From Coprenecus sp949297365 (GTDB lineage Bacteria; Bacteroidota; Bacteroidia; Bacteroidales; UBA932), in NCBI GenBank assembly GCA_963931055.1, contig OZ006987.1, positions 930,001 to 994,000 on the forward strand: a DNA stretch of 64,000 bases, read 5' to 3'. The notes beneath the pieces are model-generated. The model was not told the DNA's origin. It did no database searches and saw only the letters and a program-made list of their open reading frames with translations. Position 1 is the first letter of the stretch; the number at the start of each line of letters is the position of its first letter. Of this stretch, positions 10,059-19,276 are shown one piece after another. The position numbers and the translations under genes are program-made.

Positions 10059-11906
10059 ATGAGCACTAGATTTTTCACAAAGATACTGCTTGCACTCGGT
10101 TTCCTGGCCTGCACCGCAACCGCAGCATACGCCGTAAAGGCATACCCCTATCCAATCAAGGTCACCCAGCCGGACGGCACCACCATTACCATCCAGGTTC
10201 ACGGCGACGAGTTCCTCAACTGGACAACTGCCGGCAACAGGCTGGTAGAAAAAGGTCCGGACGGATTCTACTACTACGCGTCTTTTAACTCAGACGGTAC
10301 AAAGAGCATATCAAAAAGCAGAGCGACATCCACTACTCTGGCATCCTTCACAGCCTCTGTTTCAGGCAATACGGTTCGTCCTCCTCAGGCAGCGATAGCC
10401 GCCGCCAAAGCCAAAAGGTCAACTGCCAGAATCGGTAACTCCGACCTGGCTAAAGGCAAGCATAAGTTCCTGGTAATGCTGGTCGAGTTCTCAGACCTGG
10501 AGTTTACCGTTGACAATCCAAAGGACGCATTCTCACGCCTGCTCAATGAGAAAGGATACAGCGAGAACGGAGGCACAGGCTCCTCATACGACTATTATTC
10601 CGAGAACTCCAATGGCGAATTTGATCCCACTTTTGATGTAGTAGGGCCGTTCAAAGTAAATAGAAATCACGCCGCTTACGGAGACGATAAAGGTGACCAG
10701 ATGGCTGCAGTCCTGCTGGCAGAAGCCTGCAAAGTAGCAGATCCTGATATAAATTTTGCCGACTATGATCAGGACGGAGACAGAGTAGTGGACAATATAT
10801 TCTTCTACTATGCTGGACACAATGCTGCCGAAGGAGCCGGAGGAGACTGCATCTGGCCGCACAAATGGGAACTTTACGAACACGTTGTCGGTACACTGAC
10901 TATGGACGGAGTCAATCTCAATACCTCATATGCCTGCACCTCCGAATACAGAGGCGCTAGTGGGACCAGCATGGCCGGCATAGGTACTTTCACCCACGAG
11001 TTCGGACATGTAATAGGTCTGCCGGATTTGTATGATACGAATACTGAGGTTGGAGCCCCTGAGGCACCAGGCCCCGGTACTCTCTCTCTTATGTGCAGCG
11101 GCTCCTACAACAATGAGGGCCGTACTCCTCCTTATCTGGGCGGCTTGGAGCGAGCCCTGCTGGGATGGCTGGATCTTACGGAGTGGAAAGAATCAGGAAT
11201 CAAGACACTCAACCCCATACATGATAACGAAGCCTACATGACTCCCACCAAGAACAAGACTCCTGAGGACGGAGCTCTCAACGGAGAATACTATGTATAC
11301 GAATATAGGGACGGAACCGGTTGGGACAGCTATATCGGAGCCACTGGTGTTGCCATATACCACGTCGATCGCAGGCAGGCGTATCTCAACGCATGGGATG
11401 TGACCAATGAGGTAAATGATGATCCAAAGCATGAATGCTACGACCTGATTGAATCCAGCGGTAATCCTAATGCTCTAGACAATCTAGGGAAGCTCTATCC
11501 CGGATCCAGCAACAACAGAGAGTTCTCATCCAACAGCAACCCTGCATCCGTTGACTGGGAGGGAAACACGACCGGATTCAACATCACTGAGATTACTGAC
11601 AACGCCAGGAATGCCACTCTGATGCTCGTCAATCTGTCCGGAGGCACAATCATCGAAGAATTTAAGGATGCAGGTGTCAACGCCATTGACAGAGAAGCCT
11701 CCTACAGTGCCGGAGATCAGTTTGCGTTCAAGATGACCGTCAGCAACTCTTCTCCTATTGAGGTAGTATGGTTCTTTGACGGCACAGAGCAGAGTTCAGA
11801 CACATCTTCCGTGGAACTGACTGCCGGAGAGCACACCGTTCAGGCTGTCCTGACCTACAGTGACGGTTCCAAAGAGACCATCACCACCAAACTGAACGTA
11901 CAGTAA
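10059..11906 (+). CDS. Secreted M6-family metalloprotease (immune inhibitor A-like)
   Basis: This 615-residue protein has a signal peptide (about residues 1-26, ending AAYA). The zinc site is H313-EFG-H317, followed by VIGLPDLYD, the M6/gluzincin-type arrangement; a third ligand is likely in that Asp. A pro-region occupies about residues 30-125. The last 90 residues form an immunoglobulin- or PKD-like module (WFFDGTEQSSDTSSVELTAGEHTVQAVL pattern). The substrate is unknown; members of the family degrade host or environmental proteins. It follows the BACON lipoprotein by 3 bp and ends at a strong terminator. All zinc ligands in the motif are present, so it is probably active. Confidence 0.9.
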   Translation: MSTRFFTKILLALGFLACTATAAYAVKAYPYPIKVTQPDGTTITIQVHGDEFLNWTTAGNRLVEKGPDGFYYYASFNSDGTKSISKSRATSTTLASFTASVSGNTVRPPQAAIAAAKAKRSTARIGNSDLAKGKHKFLVMLVEFSDLEFTVDNPKDAFSRLLNEKGYSENGGTGSSYDYYSENSNGEFDPTFDVVGPFKVNRNHAAYGDDKGDQMAAVLLAEACKVADPDINFADYDQDGDRVVDNIFFYYAGHNAAEGAGGDCIWPHKWELYEHVVGTLTMDGVNLNTSYACTSEYRGASGTSMAGIGTFTHEFGHVIGLPDLYDTNTEVGAPEAPGPGTLSLMCSGSYNNEGRTPPYLGGLERALLGWLDLTEWKESGIKTLNPIHDNEAYMTPTKNKTPEDGALNGEYYVYEYRDGTGWDSYIGATGVAIYHVDRRQAYLNAWDVTNEVNDDPKHECYDLIESSGNPNALDNLGKLYPGSSNNREFSSNSNPASVDWEGNTTGFNITEITDNARNATLMLVNLSGGTIIEEFKDAGVNAIDREASYSAGDQFAFKMTVSNSSPIEVVWFFDGTEQSSDTSSVELTAGEHTVQAVLTYSDGSKETITTKLNVQ

Positions 11907-11927
11907 CCGATTCTCCAACATCATTAC

Positions 11928-11961
11928 AAAAAGGGCGATTAAGCAATTTTTCGCCCTTTTT
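11928..11961. terminator. Bidirectional rho-independent terminator
   Basis: An 11-bp perfect stem has arms AAAAAGGGCGA (11928-11938) and TCGCCCTTTTT (11951-11961) around a 12-nt loop. It has a run of T on one side and of A on the other. It sits in the 63-bp gap between the convergent M6 protease and DUF4249 genes and can end transcription from both. Confidence 0.9.
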
Positions 11962-11969
11962 TATTAATT

Positions 11970-12863
11970 TCAGTTTTTCCAACGCAGTACGGTGTCACAT
12001 TCCGGAACGATAGTATATGTGGAACTTCCGTAACCGCACCAATACCCCCTTCCTCCTGACACGTTGGTGTATATATTCTCACTTACAGGAAGGAACGGTA
12101 TTGTCGATGTTATCGTCAAAGAGGCAAAACTTTCCCAAAACCTATAGGACACACCGTCTATAGCCGCAAGTTTGATCTCCAATGTGTCGCCTAGACGGAA
12201 GAAACGCGTTGAGAGTGAATCTTTATCCACCAGTGATGTACCTGCCATATTCTTATATATCGGTATTCTAAGAACTCCGGAAGTATCTGCGGCTATATCG
12301 GAGGCTACTCCATGAAGGCCATTACGATACTGTTTCTCACCTTTATAACGATAAAAGACCACAAAATAGTCACTCTGCTCTTTCATGTCCGTAAGATAAC
12401 CCGTAAGTCTGAAAAATCCCGGCTTATCAGGCATAGACTCCACTGATATTGAATCAAATAAAGCCTTGGGCGGTATTGTCGTGACCGCTGAGACTTTCTT
12501 ACCCTCAAACTCAGCCTCCACACGGTATGCCCTGCCGGACTCACCCATGATACGGACGGAAGAGTATGAATAAGGCGGTAAATATGCGGTATCGACACGT
12601 CCGGTAAGGACAACTGAGGTCTCACCGTCACTTACGGTGACTTTCCCCAAATAGATTATTTTTTCTTCTATCAGGTCCTCCATCGTATTAAAATCTTCTG
12701 TAAAGTTTATTGATTTATGAAGCATCACTATCGGATGCCCTCCTTCATCAATCCACCCTTCCAGTACTATCTCCGGTTCATTAGGAACCGCCTGAGGAGT
12801 ACATGATACGGCAACAGCCGCGGTAAAGATAAACAAATACAGAATACTTATTCTTATCCTCAT
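11970..12863 (-). CDS. DUF4249-family lipoprotein
   Basis: This 297-residue protein begins with a lipoprotein signal and the lipobox VAVSC, lipidated Cys near residue 21. The sequence that follows (EIVLEGWIDEGGHPIVMLHKS) and the later TTIPPKALFDSI segment match the DUF4249 family, beta-rich lipoproteins found next to TonB-dependent receptors in Bacteroidetes. No enzymatic function is known; a surface or periplasmic accessory role to the receptor is likely. It lies 9 bp after the receptor gene on the same strand, as last gene of a three-gene operon. Confidence 0.85.
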   Translation of the reverse strand: MRIRISILYLFIFTAAVAVSCTPQAVPNEPEIVLEGWIDEGGHPIVMLHKSINFTEDFNTMEDLIEEKIIYLGKVTVSDGETSVVLTGRVDTAYLPPYSYSSVRIMGESGRAYRVEAEFEGKKVSAVTTIPPKALFDSISVESMPDKPGFFRLTGYLTDMKEQSDYFVVFYRYKGEKQYRNGLHGVASDIAADTSGVLRIPIYKNMAGTSLVDKDSLSTRFFRLGDTLEIKLAAIDGVSYRFWESFASLTITSTIPFLPVSENIYTNVSGGRGYWCGYGSSTYTIVPECDTVLRWKN

Positions 12864-12872
12864 AAATACTAG

Positions 12873-14966
12873 TCAGAATCTGAAAAAAACACTTAATGAC
12901 GGTATAGGGTAAGGGAGCACTGAGACATGCCTCATGGATTTGCCGGATGCCAATATAAACTGGATGTTTTTATGCGCATACACATTGTACAGCGACAGAT
13001 TTACGGACAGCTCACGGGTATTGCTCTTTATTATATAATAGGAACAGGAAAGATCAAGACGGTGGTATAACGGCATAGTCGCTCCGTTATGCGGGCCGAA
13101 TTCGTAAATGACATGACCATTGAGGAAATACGCATTGACCGCCTCCGAATAAGGATCTCCGGAAGCAAGCACGAACATCGCGCCTACTGACCAGCGTCTC
13201 GCCGGCCGGGCACTCAATGCCACGACCAGGTTGTGCCGTCTGTCATGATCCGCACGGATGTCGTATCTATCCGTAATCTCAGGGAAATTACGCAAGGCCC
13301 ACCCCAGGGAATAAGAGATGTATCCCTTTACGATACCACGGTTCTTCTGAATCATCGCATTGAATCCGAAATTGCGGCCCTTCCCGTAAAGGAAATCTTT
13401 TTGATAATCAAATCCGTTGTAAATTAGCCCGATAACATTGGATGACGACTCAATGACATTGTACAATTGCTTAAAATACAATTCGGCAGTGAAGGACCAC
13501 GATTTATCCGGCACCGATCCTGTATAGCCTAAGGACAATGAATGCGACCGCTCGGGAACATTTGTCTCATCAGAAAGCAAAAAATAATCTGCAGGCAGTC
13601 CTCCGTCTAAAAGAGCCGCCTTATGCAATGCCTGACTGTACATGCCGTAATGCAGCCTGAGTTCGTGTAAGTCGTTTACTGGAAAATAGAGTGTTATACG
13701 CGGGTCTATGGATGCAAAGACCATATCATCACCACACAGCCATAATGACGGGCGCACACCTACCTCATAACGGAAATGGCTGTTTACCTCATGTGCAAAT
13801 TCAGCAAACACCGAAAACTCATGCATAATGTCCATAACTGCAACATCATTAACCGCCACCCCTATACCTTCCGAGGTCAATGCAAGAGGATGACTGAAAT
13901 ATGTATTCCAGTCTACTCCGGCATTTATGGCAAACCTGTCTCCTATAGTCTTCCGAAAACCGGACTCTACACCAGCTAAAGATATATCTGACCGGGCATA
14001 TGCATTGACAGGATTTTCCTCAAAATATATCCTGCTCCCATATCTTGAGAAACGGGCCGTCGTATTCAGTTCTGAGTCGTTTTGGAATTGATGCCGCCAG
14101 GAAAGCGATGCCGCCAGATTGTTCCAGTCCAGATCAGCCGATATCAATGTATTGTTCCTCAATCCCATACCGTCTCTGTTTAAAAAAGCTGACAGGACTA
14201 TCCCGTCATTGTCTCCCGGCATCCACGAGCCGGTAAGATTGAAGTCCTGAAACTCGTACCCGATATCCATACCGTCAAAACTCAACATTGAACTGTAAAG
14301 CAGTCCGATATAGGAAGTGCGGGCTGAAAGGGAAAGGAATCCTTTGTCTCCAAGCCTTACCGGCATTGTCAGCTCCGAACCGATCAGACCGACATTGCCC
14401 TCAATTCCTATCGGACGGTCAGCTTTCTTATGGGAATAAAGGCTCACACCTCCGCCGAGACGGTTTGGGAAGGCCGCATTATGACACGATGTCTCAACTT
14501 TCATATCTTCAAAATGTGCCGGTATGAAAGAAGAGAAAAGCCCAAGCAGATGATTGGGATAGAACACAGGCGCTCCGTCAATGGACAATACCGTGTGGTG
14601 ATCCTCGCATCCCTGAATAAATATTCCCGCAGAAGATTCAGTATTGCTCTGTACTCCAGGCAGGCTCTGCAGATAACGCATCGGATCCGCCGTCCCTAAG
14701 AATCTGGGCAAATGCTCCATGTCCCGTATCGAGACTACAACGGCATTCCCTGATTCAGAGACCATCGGTCTTGCCCTACGACCGACTACAACCAACTCAT
14801 CCAGTTGATAATCAGGCAAGGTATCCTGCTCCAGTACAACGCTGTCGGATGCATGACTGTTAAAAGACATATCGGCGGGGAAAGCAGCCAGACTGCCTTT
14901 CCCACCGATATACAATACCGCACACAGCGTTATTCCTGACAGCAGGTATTTTGCGTTAAAACTCAA
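12873..14966 (-). CDS. TonB-dependent receptor of the DUF4249-linked type
   Basis: The 697-residue outer-membrane receptor has a signal peptide and a TonB-box-like LDELVVVGR at about residue 57. A plug domain spans about residues 60-170 (PMRYLQSLPGVQSNTESSAGIFIQG and later LGGGVSLYSHK), followed by a 22-strand-type barrel ending in the aromatic FFRF terminus. It lacks the N-terminal carboxypeptidase-regulatory-like domain that many Bacteroidetes receptors have, which is common for the DUF4249 partners. It overlaps the upstream lipoprotein gene by 11 bp and is followed 9 bp later by the DUF4249 gene. The substrate is unknown. Confidence 0.92.
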   Translation of the reverse strand: MSFNAKYLLSGITLCAVLYIGGKGSLAAFPADMSFNSHASDSVVLEQDTLPDYQLDELVVVGRRARPMVSESGNAVVVSIRDMEHLPRFLGTADPMRYLQSLPGVQSNTESSAGIFIQGCEDHHTVLSIDGAPVFYPNHLLGLFSSFIPAHFEDMKVETSCHNAAFPNRLGGGVSLYSHKKADRPIGIEGNVGLIGSELTMPVRLGDKGFLSLSARTSYIGLLYSSMLSFDGMDIGYEFQDFNLTGSWMPGDNDGIVLSAFLNRDGMGLRNNTLISADLDWNNLAASLSWRHQFQNDSELNTTARFSRYGSRIYFEENPVNAYARSDISLAGVESGFRKTIGDRFAINAGVDWNTYFSHPLALTSEGIGVAVNDVAVMDIMHEFSVFAEFAHEVNSHFRYEVGVRPSLWLCGDDMVFASIDPRITLYFPVNDLHELRLHYGMYSQALHKAALLDGGLPADYFLLSDETNVPERSHSLSLGYTGSVPDKSWSFTAELYFKQLYNVIESSSNVIGLIYNGFDYQKDFLYGKGRNFGFNAMIQKNRGIVKGYISYSLGWALRNFPEITDRYDIRADHDRRHNLVVALSARPARRWSVGAMFVLASGDPYSEAVNAYFLNGHVIYEFGPHNGATMPLYHRLDLSCSYYIIKSNTRELSVNLSLYNVYAHKNIQFILASGKSMRHVSVLPYPIPSLSVFFRF

Positions 14967-16302
14967 CTGGTTCTATCTCGTTATATCTCAACAGAGAAAT
15001 GTACCTGTTCACCAAATCCTCAGTAAGCTGGATAACGGAGCCGAACGCACTCTCAGTAAAATACTCGTCAAAGGCATAAGTGGTTCCATCCTTGGGGAAA
15101 TAAACTACGGGACTAACGTAATAATAAGAATCGTAAGAATCGTCACTGAACACATCCGTTATGATTTCAGCCTGCTTGACGTCGCTGCTGTAATACAGGG
15201 AAATATTCATATTCTCATTGATCAGGTCGGAATACGCCAGATTGTACTCTCGCGTGTCGTAATATTCGTAGCCATATTCCATTTCGTACTTCTCATCCAG
15301 ATCCATCACTGCATGATATATTGCTGAAGGATCATTGGACTCTGCCTTTATCTGCACCTGACTGAGTATATTCGCCGTAGCCATAAGTTTTCCGAACTTT
15401 ATTTCCGAATTACCATACTCAAATGCGTCATAATAATTTTCCAGCCACTCTTCCCAATCCATATTCTCACCCTTATCCATCAGCACACACGAAGGTGCGG
15501 CGGCAGAGGCGGCCAGAAGTGTCTCATTGCCGTATTTAAGGCTAATCTGAGTGGACACACTGGTCTTTTCCACGGAAACCGTAAGCTTGTAAACTATATT
15601 CGTAATCGTTACTTCGGTATTGATTATAACGTGACTGGACCTTTCTGCATCAAAATTGAAATTGAACTTTACATATTCTTGACCATTCACTTTTACAGAC
15701 AATGATATCCTAGCAGGAATCACCACCGTAAAAGGATGCCTCACATCATAATCCCAATACTCGTATTCAAACTCCATCTCCTTTCCAGAAGCCGCCAGAA
15801 CTGCCTCGGCAGGATTGCCGTCCTTATCCTTGCAGCGGAGTGTGATATTGTCAGATTCTCCGACATACTCCCACGACATTGTCTGGTCATTGGCTTCAAA
15901 AATACCGGTAAATTTCGGGAAATCATATATTTCCAGACCTGCATTGGCAGTGAATTTCCCTTCTGAGAGACTGCGGGCATTACGTGCCGCCGTACTCATA
16001 ATGTCATCCAATACGCGGTCATAATACTCTCCTACTTCGTCCCACGAATAATCCATATAGTGATAAACTATCCAATCAAATGCCTCAACTGCATCTTTCT
16101 GTTCCGCAGCATTGAATACCCCGATGAACTCAGTTGCGACATCCACCAGCTTACTTTTTTGTTCTTCGGCTGTAAGCTCGTCATTCTCAGGATTTACAGT
16201 ATCTCCTACATCCAGTCCTGGATTTTCATGTTTTTCGTTACAGCCTGTCATGAATACAAAAGACAAGGCAGCAACTGATGCTAAAATAATCGATAATCTC
16301 AT
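14956..16302 (-). CDS. Lipoprotein of unknown function, first gene of the TonB/DUF4249 operon
   Basis: I do not recognise a family for this 448-residue protein. It has a lipoprotein signal with lipobox FMTGC, lipidated Cys near residue 21, and an acidic, tyrosine-rich mature part with many beta-type segments. DAVEAFDWIVYHYMDYSWDEVGEYYD near residues 70-95 looks helical. It overlaps the TonB receptor by 11 bp, so it is translationally coupled to it and may be its substrate-binding or surface partner. A -7 box at 16346-16353 probably drives the operon. Confidence 0.8.
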   Translation of the reverse strand: MRLSIILASVAALSFVFMTGCNEKHENPGLDVGDTVNPENDELTAEEQKSKLVDVATEFIGVFNAAEQKDAVEAFDWIVYHYMDYSWDEVGEYYDRVLDDIMSTAARNARSLSEGKFTANAGLEIYDFPKFTGIFEANDQTMSWEYVGESDNITLRCKDKDGNPAEAVLAASGKEMEFEYEYWDYDVRHPFTVVIPARISLSVKVNGQEYVKFNFNFDAERSSHVIINTEVTITNIVYKLTVSVEKTSVSTQISLKYGNETLLAASAAAPSCVLMDKGENMDWEEWLENYYDAFEYGNSEIKFGKLMATANILSQVQIKAESNDPSAIYHAVMDLDEKYEMEYGYEYYDTREYNLAYSDLINENMNISLYYSSDVKQAEIITDVFSDDSYDSYYYVSPVVYFPKDGTTYAFDEYFTESAFGSVIQLTEDLVNRYISLLRYNEIEPVEF

Positions 16303-16345
16303 AATTTAATGTTTTTGTTGGTTCTGAATTTATATTTTCAATGCG

Positions 16346-16353
16346 CAAATATA
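16346..16353 (-). promoter_or_regulatory. -7 box for the lipoprotein/TonB/DUF4249 operon
   Basis: On the minus strand the sequence reads TATATTTG, a perfect TAnnTTTG element, 43 bp before the ATG at 16302. It lies between the cydB stop and the lipoprotein gene, so this operon probably does not depend on the cyd promoter. Confidence 0.6.
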
Positions 16354-16367
16354 GTAATTTAAATGAT

Positions 16368-17468
16368 TCACCGCATCTTGCGCCACATCCAGACGATGTA
16401 GGCGATGACAAATGGAATGGCCAGCGACACCCAGGCCATCACCTTTAGCGTGAACAGGCTGGAGGAGCTGTTGTAGAGGGTCAGGGAGTCCTGAATGTCC
16501 ACGGTCGAGACATAATAGGCTGTGTCGTTGAATCCGGCGATGAGCAGAATGGCCCAGACAGCGAGCAGTGCGCCGGCGCCCACGATGTAGAAGTTCTGTC
16601 TGATGCCCTTGCCGAGGAAATGCCTTCCGAGACCTGCCAGCACGAGGACGACACCGAGCAGGAAGACCACAGCTATCCACCAGGTGTGGAGAATGTTGTG
16701 CAGGTACTTGAATGGTTCGGGCGAAATCACTCCGGTGGAGGGATCCACTGCGTAGCCGGTCTTGAGGAAAAGCCAGAGGACGAAGGCCACGAAGGTCAGG
16801 ACGAATGCGGGGGCGGTGATCCTCAGCCGTCTGCGGCATTTATCCGCAAATGCGCCCACATCCGGCTTTGTCAGCAGGTAGAGCAGACCGAGAGTGCGGG
16901 CCGCAAGGAAGACCACCACTCCAAGCAGCAGGTTCATCGGGTTGGCGAGGGCATCCAGGCCGTGCCAGCCGTTGGCCCAGGTTGAAATAGCGGGAGAGGC
17001 GGCATCGGTGATGGAGACCTTGTCCACGGTAAAGGCTCCTCCTGTGAAGAAGGTGCCGACGGCCACTCCGAGGAGGAAAGTCCCCATTGCTCCGTTCAGG
17101 AATAAGAATATCTCGAAGGTACGGGCTCCGAAAACATTGCCGGCTGCCTTGCGGTATTCGAAGGAGAACGCCTGAATGACGAAGAGCAGCAGAATACAGA
17201 TCCACAGCCAGTAGGCTCCGCCGAAGCTGGTGGAATAGAACAGAGGGAAGGAGGCGAAGGCCGCTCCGCCGAAGGTGACGAGAGTGGTAAATGTTATTTC
17301 CCATTTGTGCCCTGCGTATTTGACCACAAGATCCTTTTCCTCTTCTGAAGAAGCTGTGCGCAGCAGCAGTCCCTGAGCACCCTGAACAAAGAGCAGGAAC
17401 ACGAGAATCGCGCCGAGGAGGGCTACCAGCGCCCACCAGTAATGTTGCAGAAAATACAGTGTGTCCAT
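16368..17468 (-). CDS. cydB: Cytochrome bd ubiquinol oxidase subunit II
   Basis: CydB is the second membrane subunit of the bd-type quinol oxidase, which reduces oxygen at low tension and protects anaerobes against oxygen and NO. The 366-residue protein has about eight to nine hydrophobic helices. Family landmarks include the first helix LQHYWWALVALLGAILVFLLFVQG, the segment FGGAAFASFPLFYSTSFGG, and the TMGTFLLGVAVGTFF-like helix. It starts 2 bp after the cydA stop and is the last gene of its operon. Confidence 0.95.
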   Translation of the reverse strand: MDTLYFLQHYWWALVALLGAILVFLLFVQGAQGLLLRTASSEEEKDLVVKYAGHKWEITFTTLVTFGGAAFASFPLFYSTSFGGAYWLWICILLLFVIQAFSFEYRKAAGNVFGARTFEIFLFLNGAMGTFLLGVAVGTFFTGGAFTVDKVSITDAASPAISTWANGWHGLDALANPMNLLLGVVVFLAARTLGLLYLLTKPDVGAFADKCRRRLRITAPAFVLTFVAFVLWLFLKTGYAVDPSTGVISPEPFKYLHNILHTWWIAVVFLLGVVLVLAGLGRHFLGKGIRQNFYIVGAGALLAVWAILLIAGFNDTAYYVSTVDIQDSLTLYNSSSSLFTLKVMAWVSLAIPFVIAYIVWMWRKMR

Positions 17469-17470
17469 GA

Positions 17471-19036
17471 TTATTCTCCTCCTTTCTTAATCTGTTTGAG
17501 CATGATGCTGATCTCCACGCAGAGCATGGCCGTGAAGAGGACAGCGAAGATGATAAGGGTCGTAAGTACATTGCCCGGCTCGACTCCCGATACTGCCGCA
17601 TTCACCGGCAGCAGATTCTGTATGGTCCATGGCTGACGGCCGACCTCGGCTACGATCCAGCCCGACTGGGAGCAGATGTAGACCAGGGGCACGCTGATGA
17701 TGCCCAGCAACAGAAGCCACTTGTGCTTGTCGCTGACGATGAAGCCCTTCCACTCGAAGATGATGTAGAGAACGAAGAGCAGGATGAAGAACATGCCGAG
17801 GGCCACCATGATATGGAAGGCGTAGAAGACCAGCGGGACATTGGGCACCAGGTCCTCAGGCTCCTCGATATAGTGGTAGCCGAAATAGTTGAAGTTCTGC
17901 TCCAGCACCGCCCTGTTCTGAGCCATAGCCAGAGTATCGCCGGCCTCCTTGGCGGCCTGATAGCCTGCCAGAGCCGACACGGCTGCCGTACCCATTGCTT
18001 TCTTGTCAGCAAAGGAAGGCTCGATGTAGGTGTTGCCCTCCCTGTCGGTGAACTCGTAGCCGCCCTCGATGATATCGTTGATTCCGGGTACAAAGCCGTC
18101 GGCCTGACGGGTGGCCAGGAACGAGAGCATGCTGGGGAAGGATATCTCGAAGAGGTAGGGGTCCTCGTCCGCGCCGTCCTCACCGATGATGTCCTTGTCG
18201 GGATTCAGTATGCCGACCGCTACCAGCGGCGCCTTCTCCGAACCGTCGTAAAGCCCCTCCATGGCAGCGAGTTTCATGGGCTGCACCTTGGCCACATTGT
18301 AGGCCGAGCCGTCACCGGTGCCGATGAGCACGGCGAGGGAGATGATTCCGAAGACGGAGGCCACGCGGATGGACTTGCGGGCCAGAAGCGTCTCCCGCTT
18401 TTTAAGCAGGAACCAGGAGGATACAGCGATTACGAATACCGAGGCCAGCACATAGCCGTTGGTCACAGAGTGCAGGAACTTGTTGATGGCCACGGGCGAA
18501 GAGACCACCGCCCAGAAGTCCGTCATCTCGCTGCGGGCCGTGTCGGGATTGAACTCCATGCCTATGGGATACTGCATCCATGCGTTGGCTATCAGAATCC
18601 ATACGGCGGAAAGGTTCGTACCGATGGCCGTGAGCCAGGTGGATACGAGGTGGGCCTTCTTGCTCACCTTGTTCCAGCCGAAATACATCACGGCGAAGAA
18701 AGTACTCTCCATGAAAAATGCGAAGATACCCTCGATGGCCAGCGGGGCACCGAAGATGTCGCCCACGAACCACGAGTAGTTGCTCCAGTTGGTTCCGAAC
18801 TCGAACTCGAGGATGATACCGGTTGCCACACCCATTGCGAAGTTGACGGCAAAGAGCTTCATCCAGAACTTCGTGGTCCGTTTCCAGAACTCGTCTCCGG
18901 TCATCACGTACCGGGTCTCCATAAAGGCTATCAGAAAGCCCAGGCCGAGAGTCAGGGGCACGAACAGCCAGTGATACATGGCCGTCAGTGCAAACTGCCA
19001 CCTCGAAAGATCTACCAGTGTTGCTAAAAATGTCAT
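17471..19036 (-). CDS. cydA: Cytochrome bd ubiquinol oxidase subunit I
   Basis: CydA carries haems b558, b595 and d and the quinol site. The 521-residue protein has the conserved opening LSRWQFALTAMYHWLFVPLTLGL with the haem-ligand His (MYH), the GMVATG-like FAMGVATGIILEFEFGTNW with the two helix-III glutamates, and IEGIFAFFMESTFFAVMYFGW. The quinol loop between helices VI and VII is long (residues about 250-390) and rich in charged residues. It follows the small DUF4492 gene by 28 bp and precedes cydB by 2 bp. The oxidase would serve growth under traces of oxygen. Confidence 0.97.
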   Translation of the reverse strand: MTFLATLVDLSRWQFALTAMYHWLFVPLTLGLGFLIAFMETRYVMTGDEFWKRTTKFWMKLFAVNFAMGVATGIILEFEFGTNWSNYSWFVGDIFGAPLAIEGIFAFFMESTFFAVMYFGWNKVSKKAHLVSTWLTAIGTNLSAVWILIANAWMQYPIGMEFNPDTARSEMTDFWAVVSSPVAINKFLHSVTNGYVLASVFVIAVSSWFLLKKRETLLARKSIRVASVFGIISLAVLIGTGDGSAYNVAKVQPMKLAAMEGLYDGSEKAPLVAVGILNPDKDIIGEDGADEDPYLFEISFPSMLSFLATRQADGFVPGINDIIEGGYEFTDREGNTYIEPSFADKKAMGTAAVSALAGYQAAKEAGDTLAMAQNRAVLEQNFNYFGYHYIEEPEDLVPNVPLVFYAFHIMVALGMFFILLFVLYIIFEWKGFIVSDKHKWLLLLGIISVPLVYICSQSGWIVAEVGRQPWTIQNLLPVNAAVSGVEPGNVLTTLIIFAVLFTAMLCVEISIMLKQIKKGGE

Positions 19037-19064
19037 ATACTTGGGGTCTTTGTTTGGTTAATTA

Positions 19065-19271
19065 TTATTGTGTCAGATTCTCTATCACTACACGGCTCTT
19101 TTCCGCATCCGTCTCACAATCAGACAAGGCTGGACGGAAAAAGAATACCCTGAGTATGGCGAACATGATGAAAAGTTTCAGGAGAATCACTATCCACAAG
19201 GTCTTTCCCAGCGATGACATGTCCCTGAAACCCTCATAGTAGAAAAGCCATATCCTGCGAAGCCTTTCCAT
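19065..19271 (-). CDS. DUF4492 small membrane protein of the cyd operon
   Basis: This 68-residue protein starts MERLRRIWLFYYEGFRDMS and has one transmembrane helix (about residues 22-45), ending in a short polar tail. The N-terminal FYYEGFRDM segment identifies the DUF4492 family, small proteins found just upstream of cydAB in Bacteroidetes and epsilonproteobacteria. Its role is not established; by analogy with CydX it may stabilise the oxidase, which is inference. It lies 5 bp after the aminopeptidase gene and 28 bp before cydA. Confidence 0.85.
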   Translation of the reverse strand: MERLRRIWLFYYEGFRDMSSLGKTLWIVILLKLFIMFAILRVFFFRPALSDCETDAEKSRVVIENLTQ

Positions 19272-19276
19272 CTGTC

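Noticed and set aside
17723..19027. 434-residue open frame on the plus strand
   Set aside because: It is antisense to cydA, which has full conservation; composition is typical for a shadow of a GC-rich gene.
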